A stretch of 64,000 bases of DNA from the NCBI GenBank assembly GCA_964398315.1, contig CAYNMV010000019.1, forward strand, positions 1 to 64,000, given 5' to 3'. A program made the position numbers and the translations under genes. The DNA is from JADLCB01 sp964398315. GTDB lineage: Bacteria; Planctomycetota; Phycisphaerae; Tepidisphaerales; Tepidisphaeraceae. This document shows positions 36,086 through 43,927 of the stretch, in pieces. Position 1 is the first letter of the stretch. Each line of letters opens with the position of its first letter. Under the pieces are notes generated by a model, which saw only the letters and a list, made by a program, of their open reading frames with translations, was not told the origin of the DNA and made no database searches.

Positions 36086-36823
36086 TTACCAGAATGACCA
36101 CTGCGGCTGATCGGTATAGAAGCCACAGTAGAGCACCCACCCGCCCAGCAGCAGGTTCGTGACACCATGCGCGATGATGCATGCCCCCAGGCTTTTGGTA
36201 TAGACCAGCAGCGTGGCCACCATCAGCGCCCAGACGATGCTGGTCAGCCACCAGTTGCCATGGACCACCGCGAAGATCACGCTCGTGCCCACGAACGCCT
36301 GCCAGCCCCACTCGCCGACGCGGGCCAGCTTGAAATCGTTGGGGGCCAGGATCGTGCGCCATACAAAATCGCGCCAGAACAGCTCCTCCATCACCGGCAC
36401 CACCAGCACCGCCCCCACCAGGCGCACCGCAATGAACCCCCACATCACCGCCGGTGACTCAAACGCGGTGCGCGGGTTGAACGCATCCGCGCTGGCCGCG
36501 AAAAAACGCTCCAGAATGGTTCCCTCGGTGGCGGCCTGCAATCCGAGCTGCATCGGCACCCACTGGAAAATGCCGATGACCCCCACGATCACCCCCAGCC
36601 ACCAGTAATCCCAGCGAATCTTCGTGTAATGCCGCCACAGCATCACCAGTGCCACCGGCACGATCAGCGTCTTGGCGACATACATCAGCGGATAGAGGCT
36701 CGGCCACTTGCCGCCCGCCCAGGTGAAGGCCATGAAAATCGCCATCGGCGCGAGGTAGGCCCAGTCATCCCCCCGCCCCGAGCGCCTGGCCGGCCCGGCC
36801 GTCTGGTAATCCATGGTGCTCAT
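36086..36823 (-). CDS. CPBP/CAAX prenyl protease-related membrane metalloprotease
   Basis: A 245-residue protein with seven or eight hydrophobic segments. The CPBP catalytic motifs are all present: MEELFWRDFVWR (EExxxR), VIFAVVHGNWW (FxxxH) and IIAHGVTNLLLG (HxxxN-like). In family terms, this resembles the CAAX-protease-related proteins seen with PEP-CTERM/exosortase systems. The presence of two PEP-CTERM proteins in the window fits that. No exosortase gene itself is seen. The gene lies 70 bp upstream of the DUF6785 gene on the same strand and 134 bp downstream of the metal permease pair. Confidence 0.8.
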   Translation of the reverse strand: MSTMDYQTAGPARRSGRGDDWAYLAPMAIFMAFTWAGGKWPSLYPLMYVAKTLIVPVALVMLWRHYTKIRWDYWWLGVIVGVIGIFQWVPMQLGLQAATEGTILERFFAASADAFNPRTAFESPAVMWGFIAVRLVGAVLVVPVMEELFWRDFVWRTILAPNDFKLARVGEWGWQAFVGTSVIFAVVHGNWWLTSIVWALMVATLLVYTKSLGACIIAHGVTNLLLGGWVLYCGFYTDQPQWSFW

Positions 36824-36956
36824 GCAGCGCCGGAGGATACGCGATCACTCCGAAACGGTCACGCGCTGCGATTGACCGTGTCCCGGAAGGCAGCGCCCAT
36901 CGCCTGCCCGCACGGTGGCGGTGGCATCGGGCGGATATGCGGCCGGAGGGAGCGAC

Positions 36957-38258
36957 TCATCCACCGTTGTCCTCCCCGTTTTCTTCGGGCGGAATCCGCT
37001 TGCCCTGCGGATCGATCTCGGGCGAGGCGATTTTCTCATCCAGTCGCCGGCGCAGGATGGGATCGGTGATATGCTCGAGCTGCTCGGCCGAGCCGTGGGT
37101 GCGGTCGGGATGCAGTGCGGCCTGGTCATGGAGATAGGTCTCCCACAGGCGATGGGCGCGCAGCAGCCGCCGTGCCTCGGTGCGGCCGCGGCGCGTGAGG
37201 GTATGCCCGCCATCGCTGGCCTGGATCGATCCCCGCCGGAGCAGCGCCCGCAGCGCCAGGTGATCCAGCAAGGTGCGGATCGACAGCACCGATCGTGTTT
37301 CGCCGCGCTCTTCATCCCGGTACATCATCCCCAGCATGTCTTCGCCGGCGATGCGGGCCGAGAGGCGCCAGCGATGATACACCTTGCTGAGGATGCCCTG
37401 TCGTGGCGCCAGGAAAAAGGTACCCAGGAAGATCAGGCCGGTGGCCGTGGCCATCGCCCCGGCGCCGCTGGTGCCGGGATGGCCGAGCATCTGCGGCAGG
37501 ATCGCCGCCCCCAGGTGCCCCAGCGGCGCGCTGATCGCGGCAATGAGCAGACTGACCAGGATCATGCTGCCCAGCCGGTCGGTCAGCAGGTGTGCTGCCG
37601 CCGCCGGCACAACCAGCATCGCAACGACCAGGATGTTGCCGATGATCTCAAACGATGCGACCGCGGTGATGGCCACGAGCGTCATCAACACATAGTGCAG
37701 CAGGCCGGCATTGAAGCCGAGGGTTGTGGCCAGGTCGGGATCAAACGAGGAAAGGCGCAGCTCTTTGAAGAACACCGCCACGAACAGCACATTGATCAGC
37801 AGCACCGTGCCCATCGTGATCGCCGCCCGCGGCAGGCGCACGCCGCCGATGCGCACCATGTCGCTGGCGGCAAAATTGAGATCGCCGTAGAGCACGCAGT
37901 TAGGATCGAGATCAACCGCATCGGCCGCCCGGCGGATCATGATCAGCCCGATGGCGAACAGCGCAGTAAAGACCACGCCCATCGACGCTCCCTCATCCAC
38001 CTTGCCGGTGCGATTCAGCAGTTGGGTCAGCCACGCCGTCAGGATCCCCACCACCACCGCCCCGATGAACATGGGCACACTTGCCCGGCTGGCGGAGATG
38101 AGATACGCGCCGGCCAGGCCCGGCAGCACTGCATGCGAGATGGCATCCCCCATCATGCTCATCCGCCGCAGCACGAGGAAATTGCCCAGCACCGCACACG
38201 CCATCGCGGACAGCGCGCCGAGGACAACGATCCAGGTGTCGAAGGAGGTCCAGAGCAT
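36957..38258 (-). CDS. Metal ABC transporter permease fused to a DtxR-like module
   Basis: A 433-residue protein. Residues about 1-285 are a Mn/Zn/Fe-type ABC-3 permease: FLVLRRMSMMGDAISHAVLPGLAGAYLI is the classic ABC-3 opening, and eight hydrophobic helices follow. Residues about 330-433 look like the end of a DtxR/MntR repressor: a winged helix (LRALLRRGSIQASDGGHTLTRRGRTEARRLLRAHRLWE) then the metal-binding/dimerisation helix (HGSAEQLEHITDPILRRRLDEKI). In DtxR proteins the equivalent His and Glu bind the metal. It lies 47 bp downstream of a second permease with the same fusion. No ATPase or binding protein is nearby. Confidence 0.88.
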   Translation of the reverse strand: MLWTSFDTWIVVLGALSAMACAVLGNFLVLRRMSMMGDAISHAVLPGLAGAYLISASRASVPMFIGAVVVGILTAWLTQLLNRTGKVDEGASMGVVFTALFAIGLIMIRRAADAVDLDPNCVLYGDLNFAASDMVRIGGVRLPRAAITMGTVLLINVLFVAVFFKELRLSSFDPDLATTLGFNAGLLHYVLMTLVAITAVASFEIIGNILVVAMLVVPAAAAHLLTDRLGSMILVSLLIAAISAPLGHLGAAILPQMLGHPGTSGAGAMATATGLIFLGTFFLAPRQGILSKVYHRWRLSARIAGEDMLGMMYRDEERGETRSVLSIRTLLDHLALRALLRRGSIQASDGGHTLTRRGRTEARRLLRAHRLWETYLHDQAALHPDRTHGSAEQLEHITDPILRRRLDEKIASPEIDPQGKRIPPEENGEDNGG

Positions 38259-38305
38259 AGGGTTCAGGGTTCGTGCGTGAATGACGTATCGCTTTTGTTA
38301 AATAC

Positions 38306-39664
38306 TCATGTTCTCAGTTCATGCGGGGTGGCGGGAACGGGCGGGGCATCCTGCTGCTGGAGCATCTGTTCGAGTTTGGCCACCATGTCCGGGCCGAGCA
38401 CGTGCTCGATATCATCGGCACCGCGATCCACGTGGCTGGGGGCGACCTCGGCGTGGGTGATCAGGTACAACTCCCACAGCCGATGCTCGCGCACCACCCG
38501 GCGGGCTTCGAGCATGCCGGCATCGGTCAGCTCGATCAGGTCGCCGGGCAGCACGTTGACCAGCTCATCGTGATCCGCCGCCGCCAGCAGGCGCCGCAGG
38601 CGCCAGGGGGACCAGGAGCGCGCTCCCAGCAGCATGGCGAATGGGATGCGCGGATGGCCATCGGCATCGCGCTCCAGGTCCTGCGTCTCGATCAGTTCAT
38701 AACAACTGCGCAGCAGGTTCTGGCGGCCGACCTGGCGCAGTAAATGCACATGCCGTAGCCCGCGGGCCAGCACGCCGCGCGCAGGACCGAAAAACAGGCT
38801 CACCACGAAGATGCCGGCAGCCACGGTAACGATAATCGCCCCGGCCGGCATGCGCGGCGCCAGGGCGCTGATGGATGCCCCCAGCCAGCCGCTGAGTGCC
38901 CCGATCAGGGCGGAGAACAGCAGCATCCGGCTCAGCCGGTCGGTCCAGAAGCGCGCTGCCGCCGCCGGGATAATCAGCAGCGCGATGACCAGGATCAGCC
39001 CCACCGCCTGAAGCCCCACCACGGTGACGGCCGTCACCATCGCCATCATCATCCCATCCAGCAGCAGCACCGGCCACCCCTGGGTGGCGGCAAACGGAGT
39101 ATCGAAACTGAGGAGTTTCAGTTCCTTGTAGAACAGCCCGCACAGCAGCAGGCACCCCACCGCCGTTGCCGCGATCAGCCGCACATCGCTGGCGAGCATG
39201 GCGGCGGTCTTGCCGTAGATAAACGTTTCCAACCCGGCAGCGCTGCCGGTTTTCATGTGCTGCACAAAGCCCATCAGGACCACGCCGATTCCGAAGAAGA
39301 CGCTCAGCACGATCCCCAGGGCGGCATCTTCCTTCAGGCGCGTCTGGCGGTGAATCATCACGACACACCCCACCCCCAGTGCGCCGGTGAAGGTTGCGCC
39401 GATCAGCAGCCCCGGCAGCCACTTGCCGCTGCCGCCCATCGCCACCATAACCATGTACGCGAGGGCGATGCCCGGCAGGGTGGCATGCGAGAGAGCATCA
39501 CCCAGCAGGGCCCGCCGGCGCAGCAGCATGTACCCCCCGACCATCCCCGCCGCCAGCCCCAGCACACAAACGCCCAGGACCACGATACGGGTGTTGTAGT
39601 CCTGCAACGTCAGCACGCGCAGCAACTGCTCGGCGGTCAGCGCCAGCATCGCCATCATGGGCAT
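38306..39664 (-). CDS. Metal ABC transporter permease fused to a DtxR-like module
   Basis: About 452 residues from the ATG at 39664 (MPMMAMLALTAEQLLRVL). The frame is open to 39745, but the palindrome at 39693-39714 would then lie in the coding region. The permease part has GGYMLLRRRALLGDALSHATLPGIALAY, the ABC-3 signature, and about nine hydrophobic helices. The C-terminal ~100 residues read VLPGDLIELTDAGMLEARRVVREHRLWELYLITHAEVAPSHVDRGADDIEHVLGPDMVAKLEQML, a DtxR-like winged helix and metal-binding domain. It forms a pair with the next gene, probably a heterodimeric channel for Mn, Zn or Fe with built-in metal-sensing domains (inference). Confidence 0.88.
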   Translation of the reverse strand: MPMMAMLALTAEQLLRVLTLQDYNTRIVVLGVCVLGLAAGMVGGYMLLRRRALLGDALSHATLPGIALAYMVMVAMGGSGKWLPGLLIGATFTGALGVGCVVMIHRQTRLKEDAALGIVLSVFFGIGVVLMGFVQHMKTGSAAGLETFIYGKTAAMLASDVRLIAATAVGCLLLCGLFYKELKLLSFDTPFAATQGWPVLLLDGMMMAMVTAVTVVGLQAVGLILVIALLIIPAAAARFWTDRLSRMLLFSALIGALSGWLGASISALAPRMPAGAIIVTVAAGIFVVSLFFGPARGVLARGLRHVHLLRQVGRQNLLRSCYELIETQDLERDADGHPRIPFAMLLGARSWSPWRLRRLLAAADHDELVNVLPGDLIELTDAGMLEARRVVREHRLWELYLITHAEVAPSHVDRGADDIEHVLGPDMVAKLEQMLQQQDAPPVPATPHELRT

Positions 39665-39692
39665 ACCCAGGGACTCCACATGCTCCAAGATA

Positions 39693-39714
39693 ACACTTTG
39701 ACGACTCAAAGTGT
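39693..39714. promoter_or_regulatory. Perfect 9-bp inverted repeat, candidate metal-regulator operator
   Basis: ACACTTTGA (39693-39701) and TCAAAGTGT (39706-39714) flank a four-base centre. It lies 29 bp upstream of the chosen permease start. Two nine-base arms with a 4-bp centre are the size of a dimeric regulator site. The core TTTGA-N4-TCAAA resembles an FNR/CRP-type half-site layout as much as a DtxR one, so the factor is open. Confidence 0.5.
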
Positions 39715-39887
39715 AGTGCCGCCCAGGAAGATCCTGACGTGACATCCCCCAGCGCGGCCGGCAAGGCCATGTCGCGCTTCACCGTCCCGATCTTCTCTTT
39801 TTCACTGTGCTGATCGCCCGGTTCGGCTCATCTTGTTGCCGCGAATCCGCCTGATGTGGCATGGCGCCAAAGGTGAGGACGGTGCGG

Positions 39888-40928
39888 TCAGATGCGCACC
39901 CGCTTCTCGGCACGCACCAGCTTTCGCCCGCTGGCTCGGCCTGCGGTGCGCGAGGCGGTGGCGAAAGGATCGAGCTTCCCGTTCACGCCGACCCGGCGCT
40001 GCCGCTGGACGGAGCCGTTCATGCTGGCGGTCTTGCCGGCCAGGCGCACAGTGGGACTGGTCCGCGCAGCGACCTTGGCACGCAAGCCGGTTTTGGGGCG
40101 GGTGACCGACTTGGCGCGGCCCGGGCCGGTCATGCGGCCGGGTCGGATGGCGCGGGAGGTCGTGGCCGAGCCGTTGGCGGAGAGCGCGGGCACCTTCTTG
40201 CGGGCGGCCACCAGGCTGCCGAAAAACTTGTACGCGGCCCGCAGAAGTCCCGAATCGACCTCGCGCAGGCGAGTGTGCGAGAGGGTCCGATGCTCGGCGG
40301 CGAAATCGCGCAGCGCTTCCAGCACACGTCGGCGCGTCCACTCGCGGCGGCGCGCGATGGCCGCCGGCTCCAGGCCTGCCGCCGCCAGCGCCTTGGGATA
40401 CGAGCCGAAAATCCGCACCGCCGCCCCATACAGGCCGGGGAGCGTCTGCTGAATCTCGCCTGCGCTCACCCCCTGCCGGCGCGCGATGCGGCTGCGGATC
40501 TCCGTGATGATGGTCTGGCGCGTCCAGCGGCGGTAGCGGGCAATGCGCTCGGGTTTGAGACCGGCGGCGACCAGCGCATCATTCCAGTGGCCGAAGAGCT
40601 GGGGATGAACCGCGGCCATGGCAGCGCGCGACAGTTCATCACCACGGGAAATCACCGCGCGCCAGCTCAGGTCTTCGCCGCGGCGGTTGGCCCGGCGCAG
40701 GGCATGGACGATCTTCTGCTTTGTCCAGCGGGGCTTTTTGCGGATGCGGTCATACTCCAGGCCGGCCATCAGCACGGCCTTGCGGTAGCTGCCGAAATGG
40801 TACGCCGCGGCCGAGACCAGCGCCTGGTTGCGGGCGCACATGGCGTTGTAGGCCAGGTCTGCTCCCTGGCGGTAAAGCCGTCGCAGCGCATCACGAATAC
40901 TGTCTCGATTCCATTTACGACTGCTCAC
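39888..40928 (-). CDS. Homing-endonuclease-associated repeat protein with basic tail
   Basis: A 346-residue, strongly basic protein. Residues about 5-66, 67-133, 134-195 and 196-250 are four copies of a repeat that begins with W(N/T)R, a helix ending ALRR or like, then a second helix, L..AA...FG(S/H) and (A)L.AAGL. This matches the homing endonuclease-associated (HNH_repeat) pattern, a DNA-binding module usually found next to HNH nucleases. No nuclease motif is present. The last 100 residues (NGSATTSRAIRPGRMTGPGRAKS onward) are Arg/Lys/Ala/Ser-rich, like a histone-like tail. A DNA- or nucleoid-binding protein is the best reading. It lies alone between a 451-bp spacer and the permease operon. 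Confidence 0.75.
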   Translation of the reverse strand: MSSRKWNRDSIRDALRRLYRQGADLAYNAMCARNQALVSAAAYHFGSYRKAVLMAGLEYDRIRKKPRWTKQKIVHALRRANRRGEDLSWRAVISRGDELSRAAMAAVHPQLFGHWNDALVAAGLKPERIARYRRWTRQTIITEIRSRIARRQGVSAGEIQQTLPGLYGAAVRIFGSYPKALAAAGLEPAAIARRREWTRRRVLEALRDFAAEHRTLSHTRLREVDSGLLRAAYKFFGSLVAARKKVPALSANGSATTSRAIRPGRMTGPGRAKSVTRPKTGLRAKVAARTSPTVRLAGKTASMNGSVQRQRRVGVNGKLDPFATASRTAGRASGRKLVRAEKRVRI

Positions 40929-41379
40929 GCGCGCCCCCTCGGCCCCATTCCCTTTTCCATGGCCGGTGTCCTCCGTAAGCGGTTTCCCCGGACCCGGGCG
41001 ATCCTGCCCGGCAATTTCACCATATCGACTGCCTGCCCCGATGGACTACTACCAGTAATGACCACTGGGATGCAAGTGACTGAACCGGCCGCAGCAAAAA
41101 AGCGACCTCTACCGCCACGGGTCAGGGCACCTGGCAAGCGGTGGCGGGCACAGAAATGGAGATGAGTCCATGCCCCTTGGTGACTGTACCTTATCACAAG
41201 GACAAAGGCACGGGAAATGCCGGGGACAGCGCGCCTTCATTTTTTCCGTGGTCCTGCGAGCTCAACATCCCCTGGCTCAACATGCCCAAGCTCGACAGGT
41301 CCACATGTGATTGAGCCAGCCCAGCGGCCAGCCGGTGCTGCGCAGGCGACCGGCCATGCAGCGCATGCTACGCGCCGCC
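40929..41379. other. Intergenic spacer upstream of the repeat protein
   Basis: No gene is called in this 451-bp stretch. It contains an imperfect hairpin near 41172-41200 (CCTTGGTGA pairing with TCACAAGG) and would hold the promoter of the minus-strand gene at 40928. The rest shows nothing recognisable. Confidence 0.5.
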
Positions 41380-42273
41380 TCACTGCTCATCGGCATCTTC
41401 TGAGCTTGGCTTATGCGTACGCGCAACCGGATAGAACTCGCCAACGTATTCCTTTTCTTCTTCCTCCTGGGCCGGAGTGAGCGGCAGTTCCTCGGCAGCG
41501 CTGCCGCCGGCAAGCTTGCGGATTTCGGACTGACTTCCGGTGGCCTGTGCTTCGGCGATGGCGGATTCGATCTCCTCATCTTCATCCACCCCCTTGCCGA
41601 GGCGCGACTCATACGCGGCAGTGACCGCGGCCAGATCGGCTTCATCAGCGGCCGGCTTGCGTGCGGCGGCTGCCGCTGGTTCGGGTGTGCCTTTGCCGAA
41701 GCGGCTCAGGTCGTAATCATCCTTCTCCTTGGGCGGCCGCCCGAAGCCCGCTCCCACCAGGAACCGCAGCACCACCGGCCACGCCCCACCGATGAGCAGC
41801 ACCGAGAGGGTGGTGAAGATCGCATAGGTCCACGGCTTTTCTTCCCAGAAGGCATAGCTGTAGTCGAACTCGGGATTGGCTGCCTTGACCGCATCCAGGT
41901 ATGCCCGCAGGCTGGGCGCTGGGTTGCGCCGGTTGTACTCGGTGCCGTTGGGCGTCTCGACGCGCAGCGGCGAGGTGGCCACCAGCTCATACGTCACATA
42001 GGCCAGTTCATTCTCTCCCACCTCTTCAATCTGGCTGTAGGTGATGCGTTGGGCGGCGGGGTCCACCGTCGGATGAAGCCGCACCGCCGTGATGCGCGGT
42101 GGATCACCATCAGCGCGGCGCTCCGCGCGGAGCAGGTTGGCCTGGAAACGAGCCATCGAGCCGGGGGTGTACTGCCGGCTGCGGTCCCAGTTCGAGTAGG
42201 AATAAGACAGCCCCAGTCCAATGACCAATCCGATGATTGCCCATACCCACCATTTAAGATCTTGCAGGTCCAT
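41380..42273 (-). CDS. Membrane-anchored hypothetical protein
   Basis: A 297-residue protein with an N-terminal transmembrane helix (KWWVWAIIGLVIGLGLSYSYS), a soluble loop of about 125 residues (AVRLHPTVDPAAQRITYSQIEEVGENELAYVTYEL), a second helix (WTYAIFTTLSVLLIGGAWPVVLRFLV) and an acidic, Ala-rich cytoplasmic tail ending ARTHKPSSEDADEQ. By inference the loop is periplasmic. The layout is reminiscent of accessory subunits of membrane redox complexes, but no motif proves that. It stands alone on the minus strand. Confidence 0.6.
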   Translation of the reverse strand: MDLQDLKWWVWAIIGLVIGLGLSYSYSNWDRSRQYTPGSMARFQANLLRAERRADGDPPRITAVRLHPTVDPAAQRITYSQIEEVGENELAYVTYELVATSPLRVETPNGTEYNRRNPAPSLRAYLDAVKAANPEFDYSYAFWEEKPWTYAIFTTLSVLLIGGAWPVVLRFLVGAGFGRPPKEKDDYDLSRFGKGTPEPAAAAARKPAADEADLAAVTAAYESRLGKGVDEDEEIESAIAEAQATGSQSEIRKLAGGSAAEELPLTPAQEEEEKEYVGEFYPVARTHKPSSEDADEQ

Positions 42274-42514
42274 CTGATCCTCGCCTCCGGCCGATCCTTC
42301 GACGGCGGGCGCTCCTCTCCGTTACAACATCTTGCCGCCCTCCCACGCGGGATCGGCTTCTCCCCTGTACTACAACGTACAGCGGCGGGCGTTATCCCTA
42401 AGAATTTGGAAAAGACACCGCGGCGGGTGAGAAATCCCTGCTGCGCAGGGGGATAAGCCCGGCTACCCACCTTGAACTGCCCGCCGGCATCGCCGACGAT
42501 TCACCCTGCTGCGC

Positions 42515-43225
42515 ATGGTCGATCATCCTCGCGCCAATCTCCTGATGCCCGTGCTGCTGTGGTCGGCGGTGCAGTTGGTTGCCCTGGCGGCCGGCGTGTT
42601 TCGGGTGCCGCTCAGCGATGGGTACCCCCGCCCGGCTGAAGACCTGGCGGCTCATCTGATGGTGACCGTCCAGGTCACTGCGCTGGCTGCCCTGTTCCCG
42701 CTGCTGCTGCGGGATGGGGTCACGATGGGCGTGGTGATCGCACTGCTGTGGCCTTATCTGCTGATTGCGGGCTTCCTCGCGACACTGCCCCTGTCGGCGG
42801 TGGCCGGGGCAGGGCTGGTGGTGAGCCTGTGGGCCGCGGCACTGGCCGCGTGGGTCCGGCCACTGGGGGGCAGGCCGGCGAGCGCTCATCCGCCGGATAC
42901 AAGCGCATCGGAGACAACACCGCCACAGGCTGATCCATCGCCGGCAGATTCGAAGCGCGCCGCCCCCGCGATGGGGTTGGCCATCTCGGCGGCGCTGCTG
43001 CTGACCCTGGGCACGGCCACGCTGCGCTATCTTGCGGCCGAGTACCGCCCCGCCGTCACCGGCGGCCCGCTGCATTCATGGTGGGATTACACGCCCTTGC
43101 TGGCGGCACTGGGGCAATTGACCGCGCCCTCCATTTACTGGCCAGGCCTGATCCTGCCCTTGATCCTGTTGATTTTCGCCGCGGCACTGCGTCTGAGCGG
43201 ACGAAAATTTTCCTGGTCCGCCTGA
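42515..43225 (+). CDS. Multi-pass membrane protein
   Basis: A 236-residue protein with five to six hydrophobic helices (LLMPVLLWSAVQLVALAAGVF, VTALAALFPLLL, GVVIALLWPYLLIAGFLATL, AVAGAGLVVSLWAAALAAW, GLAISAALLLTLGTAT and a last one near IYWPGLILPLILLIFAAALRL), split by a Pro/Ser-rich cytoplasmic loop around residues 120-150. Start ATG at 42515. No family recognised. It precedes mraZ by 222 bp in the same direction, with two DnaA boxes between them. Confidence 0.6.
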   Translation: MVDHPRANLLMPVLLWSAVQLVALAAGVFRVPLSDGYPRPAEDLAAHLMVTVQVTALAALFPLLLRDGVTMGVVIALLWPYLLIAGFLATLPLSAVAGAGLVVSLWAAALAAWVRPLGGRPASAHPPDTSASETTPPQADPSPADSKRAAPAMGLAISAALLLTLGTATLRYLAAEYRPAVTGGPLHSWWDYTPLLAALGQLTAPSIYWPGLILPLILLIFAAALRLSGRKFSWSA

Positions 43226-43246
43226 GCCCCTCTCCGCCCCGCCAAC

Positions 43247-43276
43247 TTATCCACGCGCCCGCTTGAGTTATCCACA
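43247..43276. promoter_or_regulatory. Two DnaA boxes
   Basis: TTATCCACG (43247-43255) and TTATCCACA (43268-43276), the second a perfect consensus, are 21 bp apart start to start (two helix turns), with CTTCCACAG just after. They lie between the membrane protein and mraZ. This may be a DnaA regulatory site for the division cluster; no AT-rich unwinding element is evident, so a replication origin is not supported. Confidence 0.5.
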
Positions 43277-43406
43277 CCCCTTCCACAGCCTTCTCACGTT
43301 CAGACTGCGCGAATCCGTCGAAAACCGCCAAAAAACGGTTATCGGCCGTCAGCAGGCTCGGCCAATAGTGAAATCCTTGGCGCGAGCCAATTTGTTGATT
43401 GCAATA

Positions 43407-43421
43407 GTGGGTGGATGTGGT
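43407..43421 (+). promoter_or_regulatory. MraZ-binding GTGG repeats
   Basis: GTGGG and GTGGT, ten bases apart, lie about 27-41 bases upstream of the mraZ start. Direct GTGGG repeats at about 10-bp steps are the known MraZ operator, so autoregulation is expected. Confidence 0.6.
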
Positions 43422-43447
43422 AGAAAATCCCTATCGCCGATAGCCAA

Positions 43448-43927
43448 GTGGAACAGACGCCCCAACGACACCTGGTCCTCTATGGTGAATTCGAACTCAC
43501 CATCGACGACAAAAACCGGATGCTCATCCCATCCGAGATCCGCCGGGCGATGACCCCGGAGCGAGATGGGGAGGCGCTGTTTCTTGTGTTCGGCATCAAT
43601 CGGCGCCCGTGGCTCTACCCCGAGAGGCAGTACGAAGCCATGGTGGCGCGGATTCAGCAGGAGCTGGCCCCGACCGAAGACGCGCTGGCGTTTGACCAGA
43701 TGCACTTTGCGATGGCCAGCCGGCTGGAATGGGACAAGCAGGGACGCGTGTTGATCCCGGATAAGACGCTCAAGCGCACCGGTCTTCGGAAGGAAGTGAC
43801 GCTCATCGGCGTGCGGGATCACCTCGAGCTGTGGAACCGGGATGAGTGGGAGGCGCATCGTGAAGCGCTCCTGGCCCGCAGCTCGGAAATCGCCCTGCGG
43901 GCAAAACAGGCCCGGCAAGGCACCTAG
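43448..43927 (+). CDS. mraZ: Transcriptional regulator MraZ
   Basis: A protein of 159 residues starting at a GTG, with the two SpoVT/AbrB-like halves: LYGEFELTIDDKNRMLIPSEIRR at residues about 10-32 and FAMASRLEWDKQGRVLIPDKTLK at about 87-110. The repeated D-x-K/Q-x-R-x-x-I-P signature is typical of MraZ. It forms ring-shaped oligomers that bind GTGGG repeats upstream of the dcw cluster and control it. Such repeats lie just upstream here. rsmH follows on the same strand but only after a 1-kb spacer, which is unusual since the two normally touch. Confidence 0.95.
   Translation: MEQTPQRHLVLYGEFELTIDDKNRMLIPSEIRRAMTPERDGEALFLVFGINRRPWLYPERQYEAMVARIQQELAPTEDALAFDQMHFAMASRLEWDKQGRVLIPDKTLKRTGLRKEVTLIGVRDHLELWNRDEWEAHREALLARSSEIALRAKQARQGT

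Noticed and set aside
43226..43447. Chromosomal replication origin
   Set aside because: Only two DnaA boxes and no AT-rich unwinding element, dnaA or dnaN nearby.
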